Assembly (NCBI GenBank): GCA_024235255.1
Contig: JACKMT010000001.1
Location: 372,001-436,000, forward strand
Direction: 5' to 3'
Origin: Chromatiaceae bacterium
GTDB lineage: Bacteria > Pseudomonadota > Gammaproteobacteria > Chromatiales > Chromatiaceae
DNA length: 64,000 nt
Each line of letters begins with the position of its first letter. The first letter of the stretch is position 1. The position numbers and the translations under genes were made by a program. Under the pieces are notes generated by a model. It had not been told where the DNA came from. It saw only the letters and a program-made list of their open reading frames with translations, and did not search any database. Below, piece after piece: positions 1 through 8,628 of this stretch.

Positions 1-1881
1 CACCTTTGGCTCTACGCCCATCTTGCGCAGCGCATCTGCCGCCAACAAAGTAATGTCGGCAATCTGTTCGGCATCGGGATCCAGCGTCACATTGGTATCG
101 GCGATAAATACCGTTCCCTTGGAGGTGATCAGCATATTCATGGCCGCAGCCGTCTTCACCCCCTCGCGCTTGCCGAGGACGTCCATGATCAATTTCAGAT
201 GGCGGTCGAAGCGTCCGATAGTGCCGCATACGACAGCGTCGGCATAACCCAGCCGCACCAGCAGTGCACCCAGCACAGTGGGCTCAGTGTTGACCCGGAT
301 ACGTGCCACCATCGGATCGATGCCGTGCCGCCGGCGCAACCTGTGATAAAACCGCCAGCACTCCTCATAATAGGGGTGCTCGCGCGGGTCGATCAGTTGG
401 AAGCTCTCTTCACCGATCTCCAGGTTCAGTCTGTTGATCGAGGCAAGTATACGGTCCCGGCGTCCGAGCAGAATCGGTTTTGCCAATCCCTCATCGATCA
501 CCACCTGCACGGCGCGCAGCACCCGATCAGACTCCCCTTCCGTGTAGATGATCCGGCGGGGATCCGCCTTAGCCCGCTCGAACAGAGGCCGCATGGCGCT
601 GCCGGTACGGTAGACGAGCGTGCTCAGGCTCTCGCGGTAGGCGTTGAAGTCCGTTATCGGACGGGTGGCCACCCCGCTGGCCATGGCTGCCTTCGCCACG
701 GCGACGGGGAGCTCCAGGATCAGACGGGTATCGAAAGGCTTGGGAATCAAATACTCAGGTCCGAAACTCAGCTGGTCGCCGGCATACGCGGTAGCGACAT
801 TCTCGGAGGCCTGCTTCATGGTCATATCTGCCAGTGCGTGCACCACGGCCATCTTCATCGCTTCATTGATCGTCGTGGCCCCCACATCCAGCGCACCCCG
901 GAACAGATAGGGAAAGCAGAGTACGTTGTTGACCTGATTGGGGTAGTCCGAACGGCCGGTGGCAATGACGGCATCCGGCCGCACCGACTTGACCAGATCG
1001 GGCATGATCTCGGGGACCGGATTGGCCAGTGCCAGGATCAGTGGATTTTTCGCCATGGTCTTGACCATATCCGGCGTCAGCACTCCTGGTGCCGAGAGGC
1101 CGAGAAAAATATCCGCTCCGGGGATAACCTCAGCCAGAGTGCGGCTTGGCGTGTCTTGAGCGTAACCGGCCTTGCGTGGGTCCATCTCCTCCAACCGACC
1201 CGTATAGACCACCCCCAGTCGGTCGCACACGGTAATATTCTCCCTGCGCACACCCAGGGCCACCAGTTGATCCAGGCAAGATAGTCCGGCTGCCCCGGCT
1301 CCGGAACCCACCACTTTGACCTCCTCGACCCGTTTGCCCACCAGCCGCAGGCCATTCAACACCGCAGCAGCGGCAATGATGGCGGTGCCGTGCTGATCGT
1401 CGTGGAACACCGGGATCTTCATCCGTTCCCGCAGGCGCCGTTCCACCTCGAAGCATTCAGGCGCTTTGATATCCTCAAGATTGATACCGCCGAAGGTGGG
1501 CTCCAGCCTGGCAATCACTTCGACCAGCATGTCGGGATCCTGCTCATCGATCTCGATATCGAACACATCGATGCCGGCAAACTTCTTGAACAGGACCGCC
1601 TTACCCTCCATCACCGGTTTGGAGGCCAGCGGTCCGATGGACCCCAACCCCAGTACCGCGGTGCCGTTGCTGATGACCGCCACCAGATTGCCGCGCGCGG
1701 TGAGTGACGACGCTTCATTGGGTTCAGCGACGATCGCATCACAGGCGTGGGCAACTCCCGGCGAATATGCCAGCGAGAGATCAAACTGGTTGGCCAGCAT
1801 TTTGGTGGGGGTAACGGAGATCTTGCCGGCGACGGGCAAGCGGTGATACTGCAGCGACTGTTGTTTGAACTCTTCGGTCAT
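1..1881 (-). CDS. maeB: NADP-type malic enzyme with phosphotransacetylase-like C-terminus (partial)
   Basis: Converts malate to pyruvate and CO2 with NAD(P) reduction. The reading frame opens at an ATG at 1881 and runs off the window start without a stop, so at least 627 residues are present and the C-terminus is missing. The N-terminal malic domain shows [12 protein letters not shown] and HDDQHGTA; the NAD-binding domain shows the glycine-rich [10 protein letters not shown]. After about residue 430 the sequence becomes a phosphotransacetylase-like domain ([16 protein letters not shown]), the usual MaeB architecture. It starts 21 bp after the glutamate dehydrogenase stop on the same strand, so co-transcription is likely. 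In this context it would turn C4 acids from GABA breakdown into pyruvate. Whether it prefers NAD or NADP cannot be read from the sequence. Confidence 0.93.
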   Translation of the reverse strand, partial: MTEEFKQQSLQYHRLPVAGKISVTPTKMLANQFDLSLAYSPGVAHACDAIVAEPNEASSLTARGNLVAVISNGTAVLGLGSIGPLASKPVMEGKAVLFKKFAGIDVFDIEIDEQDPDMLVEVIARLEPTFGGINLEDIKAPECFEVERRLRERMKIPVFHDDQHGTAIIAAAAVLNGLRLVGKRVEEVKVVGSGAGAAGLSCLDQLVALGVRRENITVCDRLGVVYTGRLEEMDPRKAGYAQDTPSRTLAEVIPGADIFLGLSAPGVLTPDMVKTMAKNPLILALANPVPEIMPDLVKSVRPDAVIATGRSDYPNQVNNVLCFPYLFRGALDVGATTINEAMKMAVVHALADMTMKQASENVATAYAGDQLSFGPEYLIPKPFDTRLILELPVAVAKAAMASGVATRPITDFNAYRESLSTLVYRTGSAMRPLFERAKADPRRIIYTEGESDRVLRAVQVVIDEGLAKPILLGRRDRILASINRLNLEIGEESFQLIDPREHPYYEECWRFYHRLRRRHGIDPMVARIRVNTEPTVLGALLVRLGYADAVVCGTIGRFDRHLKLIMDVLGKREGVKTAAAMNMLITSKGTVFIADTNVTLDPDAEQIADITLLAADALRKMGVEPKV

Positions 1882-1902
1882 TGGATATCCTCAGCTCAGG
1901 CT

Positions 1903-4890
1903 TCAATAACGAGGAAACCGCTTCAGCTGCGCTTCCACTATCGTTGCAAAGACGCTGCTGTCGTCACCGCTGTAGATCATCGATGAGGCGAGCGTGCTGG
2001 CCAGGATGGCATGCTTCACTTTTATCGGAAGCCGCGCGATCCGCTTCCGGTAGCGGCTCTCCCGGCGGATCATACCCGGCATCGCGTGCAGTATCGCATT
2101 TTCGTAGTCTGGCTTCAGACAGAGTGCCGGATTGGCTTCGAAGAAGTCGAAGAAGCGGGTGTAGTTGCGGTTGATCTCACGGCTGACAAGATCCGAGATC
2201 TCGGTATAGCTCGAGGCGCCTGCAATCTCCCGGTGGCGATTCAGTATCAGCGCCGCTTCCTGTTCCGCCAGCCGGTTCAGAATGGCAATGACATCTGCGA
2301 CATACTCCGCTTTATGCTCCAGAAACTCCGCATCGCTCAACATCAGGTTGGCCAAGATCTCGTAGGATGATGAGATAACACCGCACTTATTGGCGGAAGC
2401 ATCCCGCATGATCACTACCCCGCGCTTCTGCAGTTCACTGCGTGCCGGCGGGGTGATAAACGAGTTTGCCCCCTCGACGATAACCCGGGACGATGGTTTT
2501 CCCTCTGCGTTGATGAAATTCTGCACGTTGCCGGCTTCGATCGTCTCCGGGCGGCCGCCGGCGGGAATGAAGAGATCGGCATCTACGGTAAATGCCAGGC
2601 TGTTATAGGCACGGTAAAAATCGTCGTTGGAGATCCAGCTCTCCTGCAATCCATTTTCGCCGCAGACAATTTTTTTGTACAACTGGCGCATCCCTTCGTT
2701 GCGGTGATGCCGGCGATAAAGTATGCATCCGCCGGGATTCAGCGCAGCCGGATCGTAAGCATCCAGATCCGCTTGCAGCAGAATCTTCTGCAGCGCCAAA
2801 TGGTTCAACCCCAGCGGATCGTAAAGTGCTCCGCTGCCGTCCACCACCAGCTTGATCTGAACTTTGGGACAGCGCGTCAGCATCAGATTCATCGCGTTGC
2901 CGGCAACGTCCCCGTTGGGCCCGCCGGTAAATTTCACGCTGAAGGGCTGGCTGTGCATGTCGATGCCCAACTCCTGCATAGTCACTTCCGCGAAGCGCAC
3001 CACCCCGATCGATGTGACACCGTACTCTTTATGGTTGATGCCGATCTGCTTGCTGGAGATGATTCCCTTGCCAAGCAGATAACCCCGCTTCACCGCCTGC
3101 ATCGCGATCAACTCTACCATCTCGTCATGCATGTTTTCGTCCGGACCCAGTTCGATGGCCTCCTCCTGGCCGTAATAGTCGATCACGCGCGGATCCGCCG
3201 CTTTGCCCTCTCTGGTCACGAAAATATCCAGAAAAGCATGGATGAAGCCGAACTGCAGCTTGTACAGATACTGGCGCAGCGATTCGCCTGACTCATCCTG
3301 ATCGGCGTTCAGGATAGCCACCAATTTGGAACCGCCTTCGTAAATATCTTTGTTCTTCAGGTGCTGGGTATGCGCCAGCACATAGTTTTCCCGGAACAGG
3401 GTGTTGGCACTGGTGATGTAGTCGTCGCGCCCCTGGGTTATCAGCGTACGCCAGCCGCCGCGCGCGATGTCCGAGAAGCCGATATGGTAGCCGGAGCCGT
3501 TGCGGCCGAAGAAGTAGGTGATTCGGAACGGCCGGTCGGCGGGCAGGTCGGCGGTAAACTGCTCGCCGAGCTCGTCCAAGTAGTTTGGATCCATGCGGAA
3601 CGCCAGCGCATGTTTCTCCGGAATGAAGAAGTTGGTTTTCAGGCAGTGGCGAATAAAGGAGACGGCACAGCGGAAGATGGTGCGGCGGAATTTGTCCAGA
3701 AAGCGCCGGCCGGTGTCGTAATCCTCGACCAGTTTCATCGTCTGCTGCAGCGTCTGTTCGTACAAGCCGGTGCGCTGCTGCAGCTCCGGATCGAACCGGA
3801 CCTGAAACAACCGGACCAACTGCAGGCTGATATCCGGGTGATTGTGAAACGCGCGCATGATCCCTTCCAAATCGAAGGTATCGGGCCGGTTGTGGGCAAG
3901 ATTGGTATGGCAGAATCCGATCATTGCATTGATCAGCGTCGCATCCGGCCCACTCGACAGGCCGCCCTGAACGAAGAGCGCATAACTGTGCGATCTGGCC
4001 AGCAGAATCTGGGTGTTATACAGCTCAAGCTTTAACTGCCGGAACAGTTCCGACTCCTTGCTCAGCTGGGTGTCATCCAACAGCCGGATATAGAAAGTCG
4101 ATAAAAAATAGGGCGCTCTTCCGTCATTGAAGGTCAGCGAGTAGGAGCGATGGACTTCGATATGCAGACGATTGAACACCTCCAGAATCTGCAGCAGAAA
4201 GCCTTTCTGCGGGGGACTGCCGATACCGAACATCAGCCGGTACTCCTCCCTGCCCTCACTCCGCTTCAGCGGCTCCACATCCAGATAGACGCCATCGTTT
4301 GTTTTGGTTTTCCAGTACAGGTAGAGAATTCTGGCCACCCGTTTCGACGGCGAGACCCGCACATACTCCTCATTGTTGCGCCACAGCTTGGCCAACAACT
4401 CAGCTCCCGCCGCTTGATCAAAATCGGGATACAGGCTCGCCATGGTTTGTACAATCTTGTCGGCGTTGGCTGCAGGCAGCGGATTGCCGCCGTTGACGCC
4501 ATGCTGGCGATCCTCCGCCTGCGCATAGTCGAAGCGCAGTACCTCGAGCTGTTCGCCGGCGCCCGGCAAGGGTGCGGTCGAGGTGGTTATCTCTGCATAG
4601 CAGGTGTTCTTCTCGCCCAGATCGCGCAGCGCCCGGTAGAGCGATCCGCTGGTGCTCAACTGCGCGATCATGGAGCGCTCCTCCCGGTTTACCAGATTCA
4701 GACGCTTGAAATCGGCCAGACGATGGAGGTTGACGGCAAGCAGCGTCAGCGCCTCCGTATCGTCCTTGTTGAAGCTGAAAAAGTAACGGTGCATCTCGGC
4801 TTGCAGCCAGGCCAGATTCTGCTCCAGCTTCTGCTGGTCCAATTTGATTCTGTTGGCAACAGCGTCCAGGACACTCTCTACGTTGGTCAT
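1903..4890 (-). CDS. Large NAD-dependent glutamate dehydrogenase (about 115 kDa class)
   Basis: Oxidative deamination of glutamate to 2-oxoglutarate and ammonium with NAD. 995 residues. The N-terminal 400 or so residues are an extended regulatory-like region; the catalytic part follows with the glycine-rich EGGSKLVAIL segment, a GGPNGDVAGNAMNL nucleotide-binding loop and VEGANSFITPPAR, all typical of large GDHs. The length is well below the roughly 1,600 residues of the 180-kDa bacterial class and closer to the 115-kDa class. It lies downstream of the GABA aminotransferase and immediately upstream of malic enzyme on the same strand. The aminotransferase makes glutamate from 2-oxoglutarate, so this enzyme would regenerate the amino acceptor. 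Substrate assignment is firm at family level; regulation is unknown. Confidence 0.9.
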   Translation of the reverse strand: MTNVESVLDAVANRIKLDQQKLEQNLAWLQAEMHRYFFSFNKDDTEALTLLAVNLHRLADFKRLNLVNREERSMIAQLSTSGSLYRALRDLGEKNTCYAEITTSTAPLPGAGEQLEVLRFDYAQAEDRQHGVNGGNPLPAANADKIVQTMASLYPDFDQAAGAELLAKLWRNNEEYVRVSPSKRVARILYLYWKTKTNDGVYLDVEPLKRSEGREEYRLMFGIGSPPQKGFLLQILEVFNRLHIEVHRSYSLTFNDGRAPYFLSTFYIRLLDDTQLSKESELFRQLKLELYNTQILLARSHSYALFVQGGLSSGPDATLINAMIGFCHTNLAHNRPDTFDLEGIMRAFHNHPDISLQLVRLFQVRFDPELQQRTGLYEQTLQQTMKLVEDYDTGRRFLDKFRRTIFRCAVSFIRHCLKTNFFIPEKHALAFRMDPNYLDELGEQFTADLPADRPFRITYFFGRNGSGYHIGFSDIARGGWRTLITQGRDDYITSANTLFRENYVLAHTQHLKNKDIYEGGSKLVAILNADQDESGESLRQYLYKLQFGFIHAFLDIFVTREGKAADPRVIDYYGQEEAIELGPDENMHDEMVELIAMQAVKRGYLLGKGIISSKQIGINHKEYGVTSIGVVRFAEVTMQELGIDMHSQPFSVKFTGGPNGDVAGNAMNLMLTRCPKVQIKLVVDGSGALYDPLGLNHLALQKILLQADLDAYDPAALNPGGCILYRRHHRNEGMRQLYKKIVCGENGLQESWISNDDFYRAYNSLAFTVDADLFIPAGGRPETIEAGNVQNFINAEGKPSSRVIVEGANSFITPPARSELQKRGVVIMRDASANKCGVISSSYEILANLMLSDAEFLEHKAEYVADVIAILNRLAEQEAALILNRHREIAGASSYTEISDLVSREINRNYTRFFDFFEANPALCLKPDYENAILHAMPGMIRRESRYRKRIARLPIKVKHAILASTLASSMIYSGDDSSVFATIVEAQLKRFPRY

Positions 4891-5195
4891 GACTCAACTC
4901 CAGCTTTTTTTGAAAACGGGGATAGCCGGGATGCATGCAGGCGGGATTGCCGAATGGCGGACAGCGCCTGAATACGGGTGTGGCAGCAGCAAGGCTTGCA
5001 GGTTTGTCGTCCTGGATCTGAGGGAGTTCCGCACTGTACAACCATTTGCGGCGGACAACAGCGCTGCGTCACTTGCGGAGGCTTAACTGATTGAAATATA
5101 CGCATACGGGCAGCTCCCGGCTGCCGACCGATCAATCCCCCGGAGGAGCGTGCGGCGCCTATCTCCGGGGAACAAGGCCATTCCTGGCCGGTTCA
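4891..5195. other. Intergenic region between gabT-like and GDH genes
   Basis: A 305-bp gap between two minus-strand genes with no credible ORF. It holds a GC-rich hairpin with perfect 8-bp arms (CCCCGGAG at 5138-5145 and CTCCGGGG at 5163-5170) just after the aminotransferase stop. It lacks a T-tract, so it may be a processing or partial termination site rather than a strong terminator. The remaining stretch upstream of 4890 probably contains the GDH promoter, but no box is clear enough to call. Confidence 0.5.
5138..5170 (-). terminator. Hairpin downstream of the GABA aminotransferase gene
   Basis: Perfect 8-bp inverted repeat (CCCCGGAG / CTCCGGGG) with a 17-nt loop, 26 bp past the stop of the minus-strand aminotransferase. 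There is no U-run, so intrinsic termination is only possible, not shown. Confidence 0.35.
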
Positions 5196-6479
5196 TCATT
5201 GCGCGGTTAGCGTATCCAGACAACCCTCAATGATATCCAACCCTTCATCGATCAGTGCATCAGCGCCGGTAATCGGCACCAGCACGCGGATGGTATTGCC
5301 GTACATGCCACAGGAGAGCAGGATCAATCCGCGCTCGGCAGCCAACGCCACCAGCGCCTTGGTCAGGTCCGGATCCGGCACTTTGCGTGCCGTGTCCTTG
5401 AACAGCTCCATGGCTACCATCGCGCCGAGTCCACGTACATCGCCGATACAGTTGAAGCGCTTCGCCATCTGCCGCAGCCGGCCGGAGATATGTTCGCCCA
5501 GTGTCAGACTGCGTTCGAATATGCCCTCCTGCTCGAAGACATCCAGCACCGCCAGCGCGGCGGCACAGCCCAGCGGGCTGCCGGCATAGGTGCCGCCCAG
5601 TCCACCGGGGCCGACACTGTCCATGATATCGGCACGGCCGACGACCGCGGAGATCGGAAAGCCGCCGGCAATACTCTTCGCCAGCGTGGTCAAATCCGGC
5701 ACCACACCGCTGTGCTCCATCGCAAACATCTTGCCGGTGCGGCCGGCGCCGGCCTGCACTTCGTCGGCAATCAACAGAATGCCGTGTTGATCGCACAGGG
5801 CGCGCAGGCTTTGCAAAAAATCGAAGGGAGCGGTGTAAAAGCCGCCCTCGCCCTGCACCGGTTCGATAATGATCGCCGCCACCCGTTCCGGCTCAACATC
5901 GGTCTTGAAGATCGACTGCACGGCGGCCAGCGACTGCTCGACACTGATGCCGTGCAGTTCGATGGGAAAAGGTGCGTGATAGATCTCCGCCGGGAAGGGC
6001 CCGAAACCGACCTTGTACGGTGCGACCTTACCGGTAATCGCGAGCGTCATCATGGTGCGCCCATGGTAACCGCCGTTGAAGGCGATGATCGCGGGGCGGC
6101 CGGTATAGGCGCGGGCAATCTTGACGGCATTCTCCACCGCCTCGGCACCGGTGGTGAGAAACAGCGACTTCTTGGGCGCATCACCCGGCGCCAGCGCGTT
6201 CAGGCGCTCCGCCAACGCCACGTAAGGTTCGTACGGCATCACCTGAAAACAGGTGTGTGTGTAACGCTCCATTTGCGCCTGCACCGCTGCCATCACTTTG
6301 GCATGTCTGTGACCGGTATTGAGCACACCGATGCCGCCGGCGAAATCGATGTAACGTTTGCCTTCGACATCCCAGATCTCGGTGTTTTCTGCACGATCCG
6401 CATACAAATTGTGCATGTTGGCCACACCGCGGGCCACCGCCTGGTTGCGCCGTGCGAGAAGATCGGAATTCGTTGTCAT
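5196..6479 (-). CDS. gabT: 4-aminobutyrate aminotransferase (class III, PLP)
   Basis: Transfers the amino group of GABA (or a related omega-amino acid) to 2-oxoglutarate, giving succinate semialdehyde and glutamate. 427 residues, the normal GabT/PuuE length. Visible class-III features: TTGAEAVENAVK (about residues 109-120), the PLP-contacting Asp in LLIADEVQAGAGRTG (D239) and the Schiff-base lysine in TTLAKSIAGGFP (K268). The succinate-semialdehyde dehydrogenase gene ends 63 bp upstream on the same strand, so the two steps are coupled. The next gene supplies glutamate dehydrogenase. It could also act on putrescine-type conjugates or 5-aminovalerate, since class-III enzymes are often broad; the GABA call rests on similarity plus the neighbouring dehydrogenase. 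Confidence 0.92.
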   Translation of the reverse strand: MTTNSDLLARRNQAVARGVANMHNLYADRAENTEIWDVEGKRYIDFAGGIGVLNTGHRHAKVMAAVQAQMERYTHTCFQVMPYEPYVALAERLNALAPGDAPKKSLFLTTGAEAVENAVKIARAYTGRPAIIAFNGGYHGRTMMTLAITGKVAPYKVGFGPFPAEIYHAPFPIELHGISVEQSLAAVQSIFKTDVEPERVAAIIIEPVQGEGGFYTAPFDFLQSLRALCDQHGILLIADEVQAGAGRTGKMFAMEHSGVVPDLTTLAKSIAGGFPISAVVGRADIMDSVGPGGLGGTYAGSPLGCAAALAVLDVFEQEGIFERSLTLGEHISGRLRQMAKRFNCIGDVRGLGAMVAMELFKDTARKVPDPDLTKALVALAAERGLILLSCGMYGNTIRVLVPITGADALIDEGLDIIEGCLDTLTAQ

Positions 6480-6542
6480 GATAGCTGCGCCTTGGTTGTT
6501 AACTGAGTTGGATTACGGTCGACGGACCCCTGGCATCTGCAT

Positions 6543-8012
6543 TCAGGAGCCGACACCGCCAATGCAGAGGTACTTGATCTCCAGATAATCGTCGACACCA
6601 TATTTTGACCCTTCACGGCCGATACCCGAAGATTTGACGCCTCCGAACGGTGCAATCTCGGTGGAGATGATGCCGGCGTTGATGCCGACCATGCCGTACT
6701 CGAGCGCTTCCGCCACGCGAAACACCCGCGCCAGATCGCGGCTGTAGAAGTAGGAGGCAAGGCCAAACTCGGTATCGTTGGCCATCTGAATCGCCTCCGC
6801 CTCGCTGGTGAAACGAAACAGCGGCGCCAGCGGGCCGAAGGTCTCCTCTCTGGCCACCGCCATCTCCGGGGCAACGTCGGTCAACACCGTCGGTTGGAAA
6901 AATGTGCCGCCCAGCGTGTGACGCGAGCCGCCGGTTGCCACTTTTGCCCCCTTGCTTAACGCATCGGCGATGTGCGCCTCCACCTTCTCCACCGCCGCTT
7001 GATTGATCAGCGGCCCCTGAGCCACGCCATCCTCCAGACCATTGCCCACCTTGAGCTGTCTCTCGACCGCTGCGGAGAGCTTGCGGGCAAACGTATCGTA
7101 GACGCTGTCATGCACCAGGAAACGGTTGACGCAAACGCAGGTCTGCCCGCTGTTGCGATACTTCGACGCCAGCGCCCCCTCGACCGCGGCGTCAAGATCG
7201 GCATCGTCGAATACGATGAAGGGGGCGTTGCCGCCCAGCTCCAGCGAGACCTTTTTGATCGTACTGGCGCACTGTTCCATCAGCAGTCTGCCGATCTCGG
7301 TGGAGCCGGTAAAGCTGAGTTTGCGCACGATGGGACTGGAGGTCATCTCGCCGCCGATGGCCCGGGAGTTGCCGGTGACCACATTCAGCACACCGGCTGG
7401 TATACCCGCACGTTCCGCCAGCTCGCACAATGCCAGCGCCGAGTACGGCGTCTCCAATGCGGGCTTGATCACCATGGTGCATCCCGCCGCCAGCGCTGCC
7501 CCGGCTTTGCGCGTGATCATCGCCGTCGGGAAATTCCAGGGCGTGATGGCCACGCAGACGCCGATCGGCTGCTTGATCACGATGATGCGTTTATCGGCCT
7601 GGTGCTGGGGAATCACATCGCCGTAGACCCGTTTTGCCTCCTCTGAGAACCATTCGATGAAAGAGGCGGCATAGGCGATCTCACCACGCGCCTCGGTCAG
7701 CGGCTTGCCTTGCTCCGTGGTCATGATCAACGCCAGGTCTTCCTGGTTCGCCATAATCAGTTCATACCAGGTGCGCAACTTTATCGCCCGCTCCTTGGCA
7801 GTCAATGCGCGCCAGCCCACAAGTGCCGTCTGGGCAGCTTCCAACGCCTGACGCGTCTCGCTGGCACCGCAGAAGGGTACACTGCCAATCTCCCGACCGT
7901 TTGCCGGGTTGGTCACCGGTGCGGTTGCGCCGCTGTCGGCATCCACCCAGTCACCGTTGATATAGCAATGTTGGCGCAACAACCGATCGTCTTTTAGATT
8001 TTGCATGGTCAT
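6543..8012 (-). CDS. gabD: NAD(P)-dependent succinate-semialdehyde dehydrogenase
   Basis: Oxidises succinate semialdehyde to succinate. I place the start at the ATG at 8012 (489 residues), which has a CAGGTA Shine-Dalgarno-like element 5 bp upstream; an in-frame start at 8078 would add 22 residues of non-conserved sequence. Aldehyde dehydrogenase hallmarks: TPWNFP (about 158-163), FTGSTEIGR (234-242), the general-base glutamate in SLELGGNAPF (E258) and the nucleophile in NSGQTCVCVN (C292). Length matches GabD. It is the promoter-proximal gene of the gabD-gabT unit, and a PuuR-like operator lies at 8167-8182, 155 bp upstream. A PuuC-like role on gamma-glutamylated or other acylated aminoaldehydes is a reasonable alternative given the PuuR-type regulator. 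Confidence 0.92.
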   Translation of the reverse strand: MTMQNLKDDRLLRQHCYINGDWVDADSGATAPVTNPANGREIGSVPFCGASETRQALEAAQTALVGWRALTAKERAIKLRTWYELIMANQEDLALIMTTEQGKPLTEARGEIAYAASFIEWFSEEAKRVYGDVIPQHQADKRIIVIKQPIGVCVAITPWNFPTAMITRKAGAALAAGCTMVIKPALETPYSALALCELAERAGIPAGVLNVVTGNSRAIGGEMTSSPIVRKLSFTGSTEIGRLLMEQCASTIKKVSLELGGNAPFIVFDDADLDAAVEGALASKYRNSGQTCVCVNRFLVHDSVYDTFARKLSAAVERQLKVGNGLEDGVAQGPLINQAAVEKVEAHIADALSKGAKVATGGSRHTLGGTFFQPTVLTDVAPEMAVAREETFGPLAPLFRFTSEAEAIQMANDTEFGLASYFYSRDLARVFRVAEALEYGMVGINAGIISTEIAPFGGVKSSGIGREGSKYGVDDYLEIKYLCIGGVGS

Positions 8013-8166
8013 ATACCTGAATTTGAGCGCCCACCCTGTAACAGCAGCACAGAGCCCGGTTTCCAACGGCGGAAACAAACTTGGGCTAGATCCAATTGCC
8101 GAGCGCGCACACCGCGCTGAGTTTCAACTTCACGAAAGTTTTCTGCTTTGGCTCAAGCTTAACAAA

Positions 8167-8182
8167 GCTTAATATACTAAAC
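8167..8182. promoter_or_regulatory. Putative PuuR-like operator, gabD side
   Basis: GCTTAATATACTAAAC, a near-palindrome matching three other copies in the window (consensus GYTTAATATRYYRAAC). It lies 155 bp upstream of the gabD start. The E. coli PuuR recognition sequence, as I recall it, ends in TATAATGAACA, which resembles this right half. Confidence 0.65.
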
Positions 8183-8365
8183 AAGCCATTTCTATATTGC
8201 CATTTGAGACTATCTGAACAGCGCCCCGGTGCATGTTCGAAGAGCATTGACAAATATGGAAAAACAACCAATTTAATAATAAATATATTGGAAATTTCTT
8301 ATCTAGATGGGGTTTTTCCGGGGACGGAAGTGGCAGATTCAAATTCGATTTTCTTGACAAGAATA

Positions 8366-8381
8366 GTTTAATATGTCAAAC
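8366..8381. promoter_or_regulatory. Putative PuuR-like operator, decarboxylase side
   Basis: GTTTAATATGTCAAAC, differing at one base from the copy at 21091 upstream of the regulator gene. A TTGACA hexamer at 8354-8359 sits just upstream, so the site would fall within or just after the spacer of a plus-strand promoter, a position suited to repression. Confidence 0.7.
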
Positions 8382-8628
8382 ATTAACGATCGCGACAATA
8401 AAAAACGCTTTGCATTTTTTCCGGCCAACGGATCTGCCGATTCAGGTGTGAGGTGGTGAGGGTAAGCACAGTATCTGCCGTCCCTGTCTGCAAATTCGCG
8501 CACTTTGCCAATTCGAAGTGCGTCCCAGATCACGGGGTATCCAGCTCCGGACGGCCGCATGGATCTTTTGACATCGTTCGATTTCCGTCCGATGGATTGT
8601 CACTTAAATAAATTGAGAAGGATTGCCA

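Larger units (their letters stand above)
8013..8628. other. Divergent regulatory region between gabD and the large decarboxylase
   Basis: A 616-bp, AT-rich divergent intergenic region. It contains two copies of the 16-bp PuuR-like palindrome (8167-8182 on the gabD side and 8366-8381 on the decarboxylase side). A TTGACA -35-like hexamer at 8354-8359 precedes the second copy. Short ORFs here lack ribosome-binding sites and coding character, so I call no gene. The leader between the 8366 site and the decarboxylase start is about 250 bp, long enough to hold regulatory RNA structure, though I recognise none. Confidence 0.6.

Noticed and set aside
199..1284. 361-aa plus-strand frame across malic enzyme
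   Set aside because: Malic enzyme motifs are unambiguous on the minus strand; the plus frame is His/Gln-rich noise.
5490..6506. 338-aa plus-strand frame over gabT
   Set aside because: Antisense shadow of a conserved aminotransferase.
8086..8371. Short ORFs on both strands in the gabD/decarboxylase gap
   Set aside because: No ribosome-binding site, overlap with operator sites and AT-rich non-coding composition.
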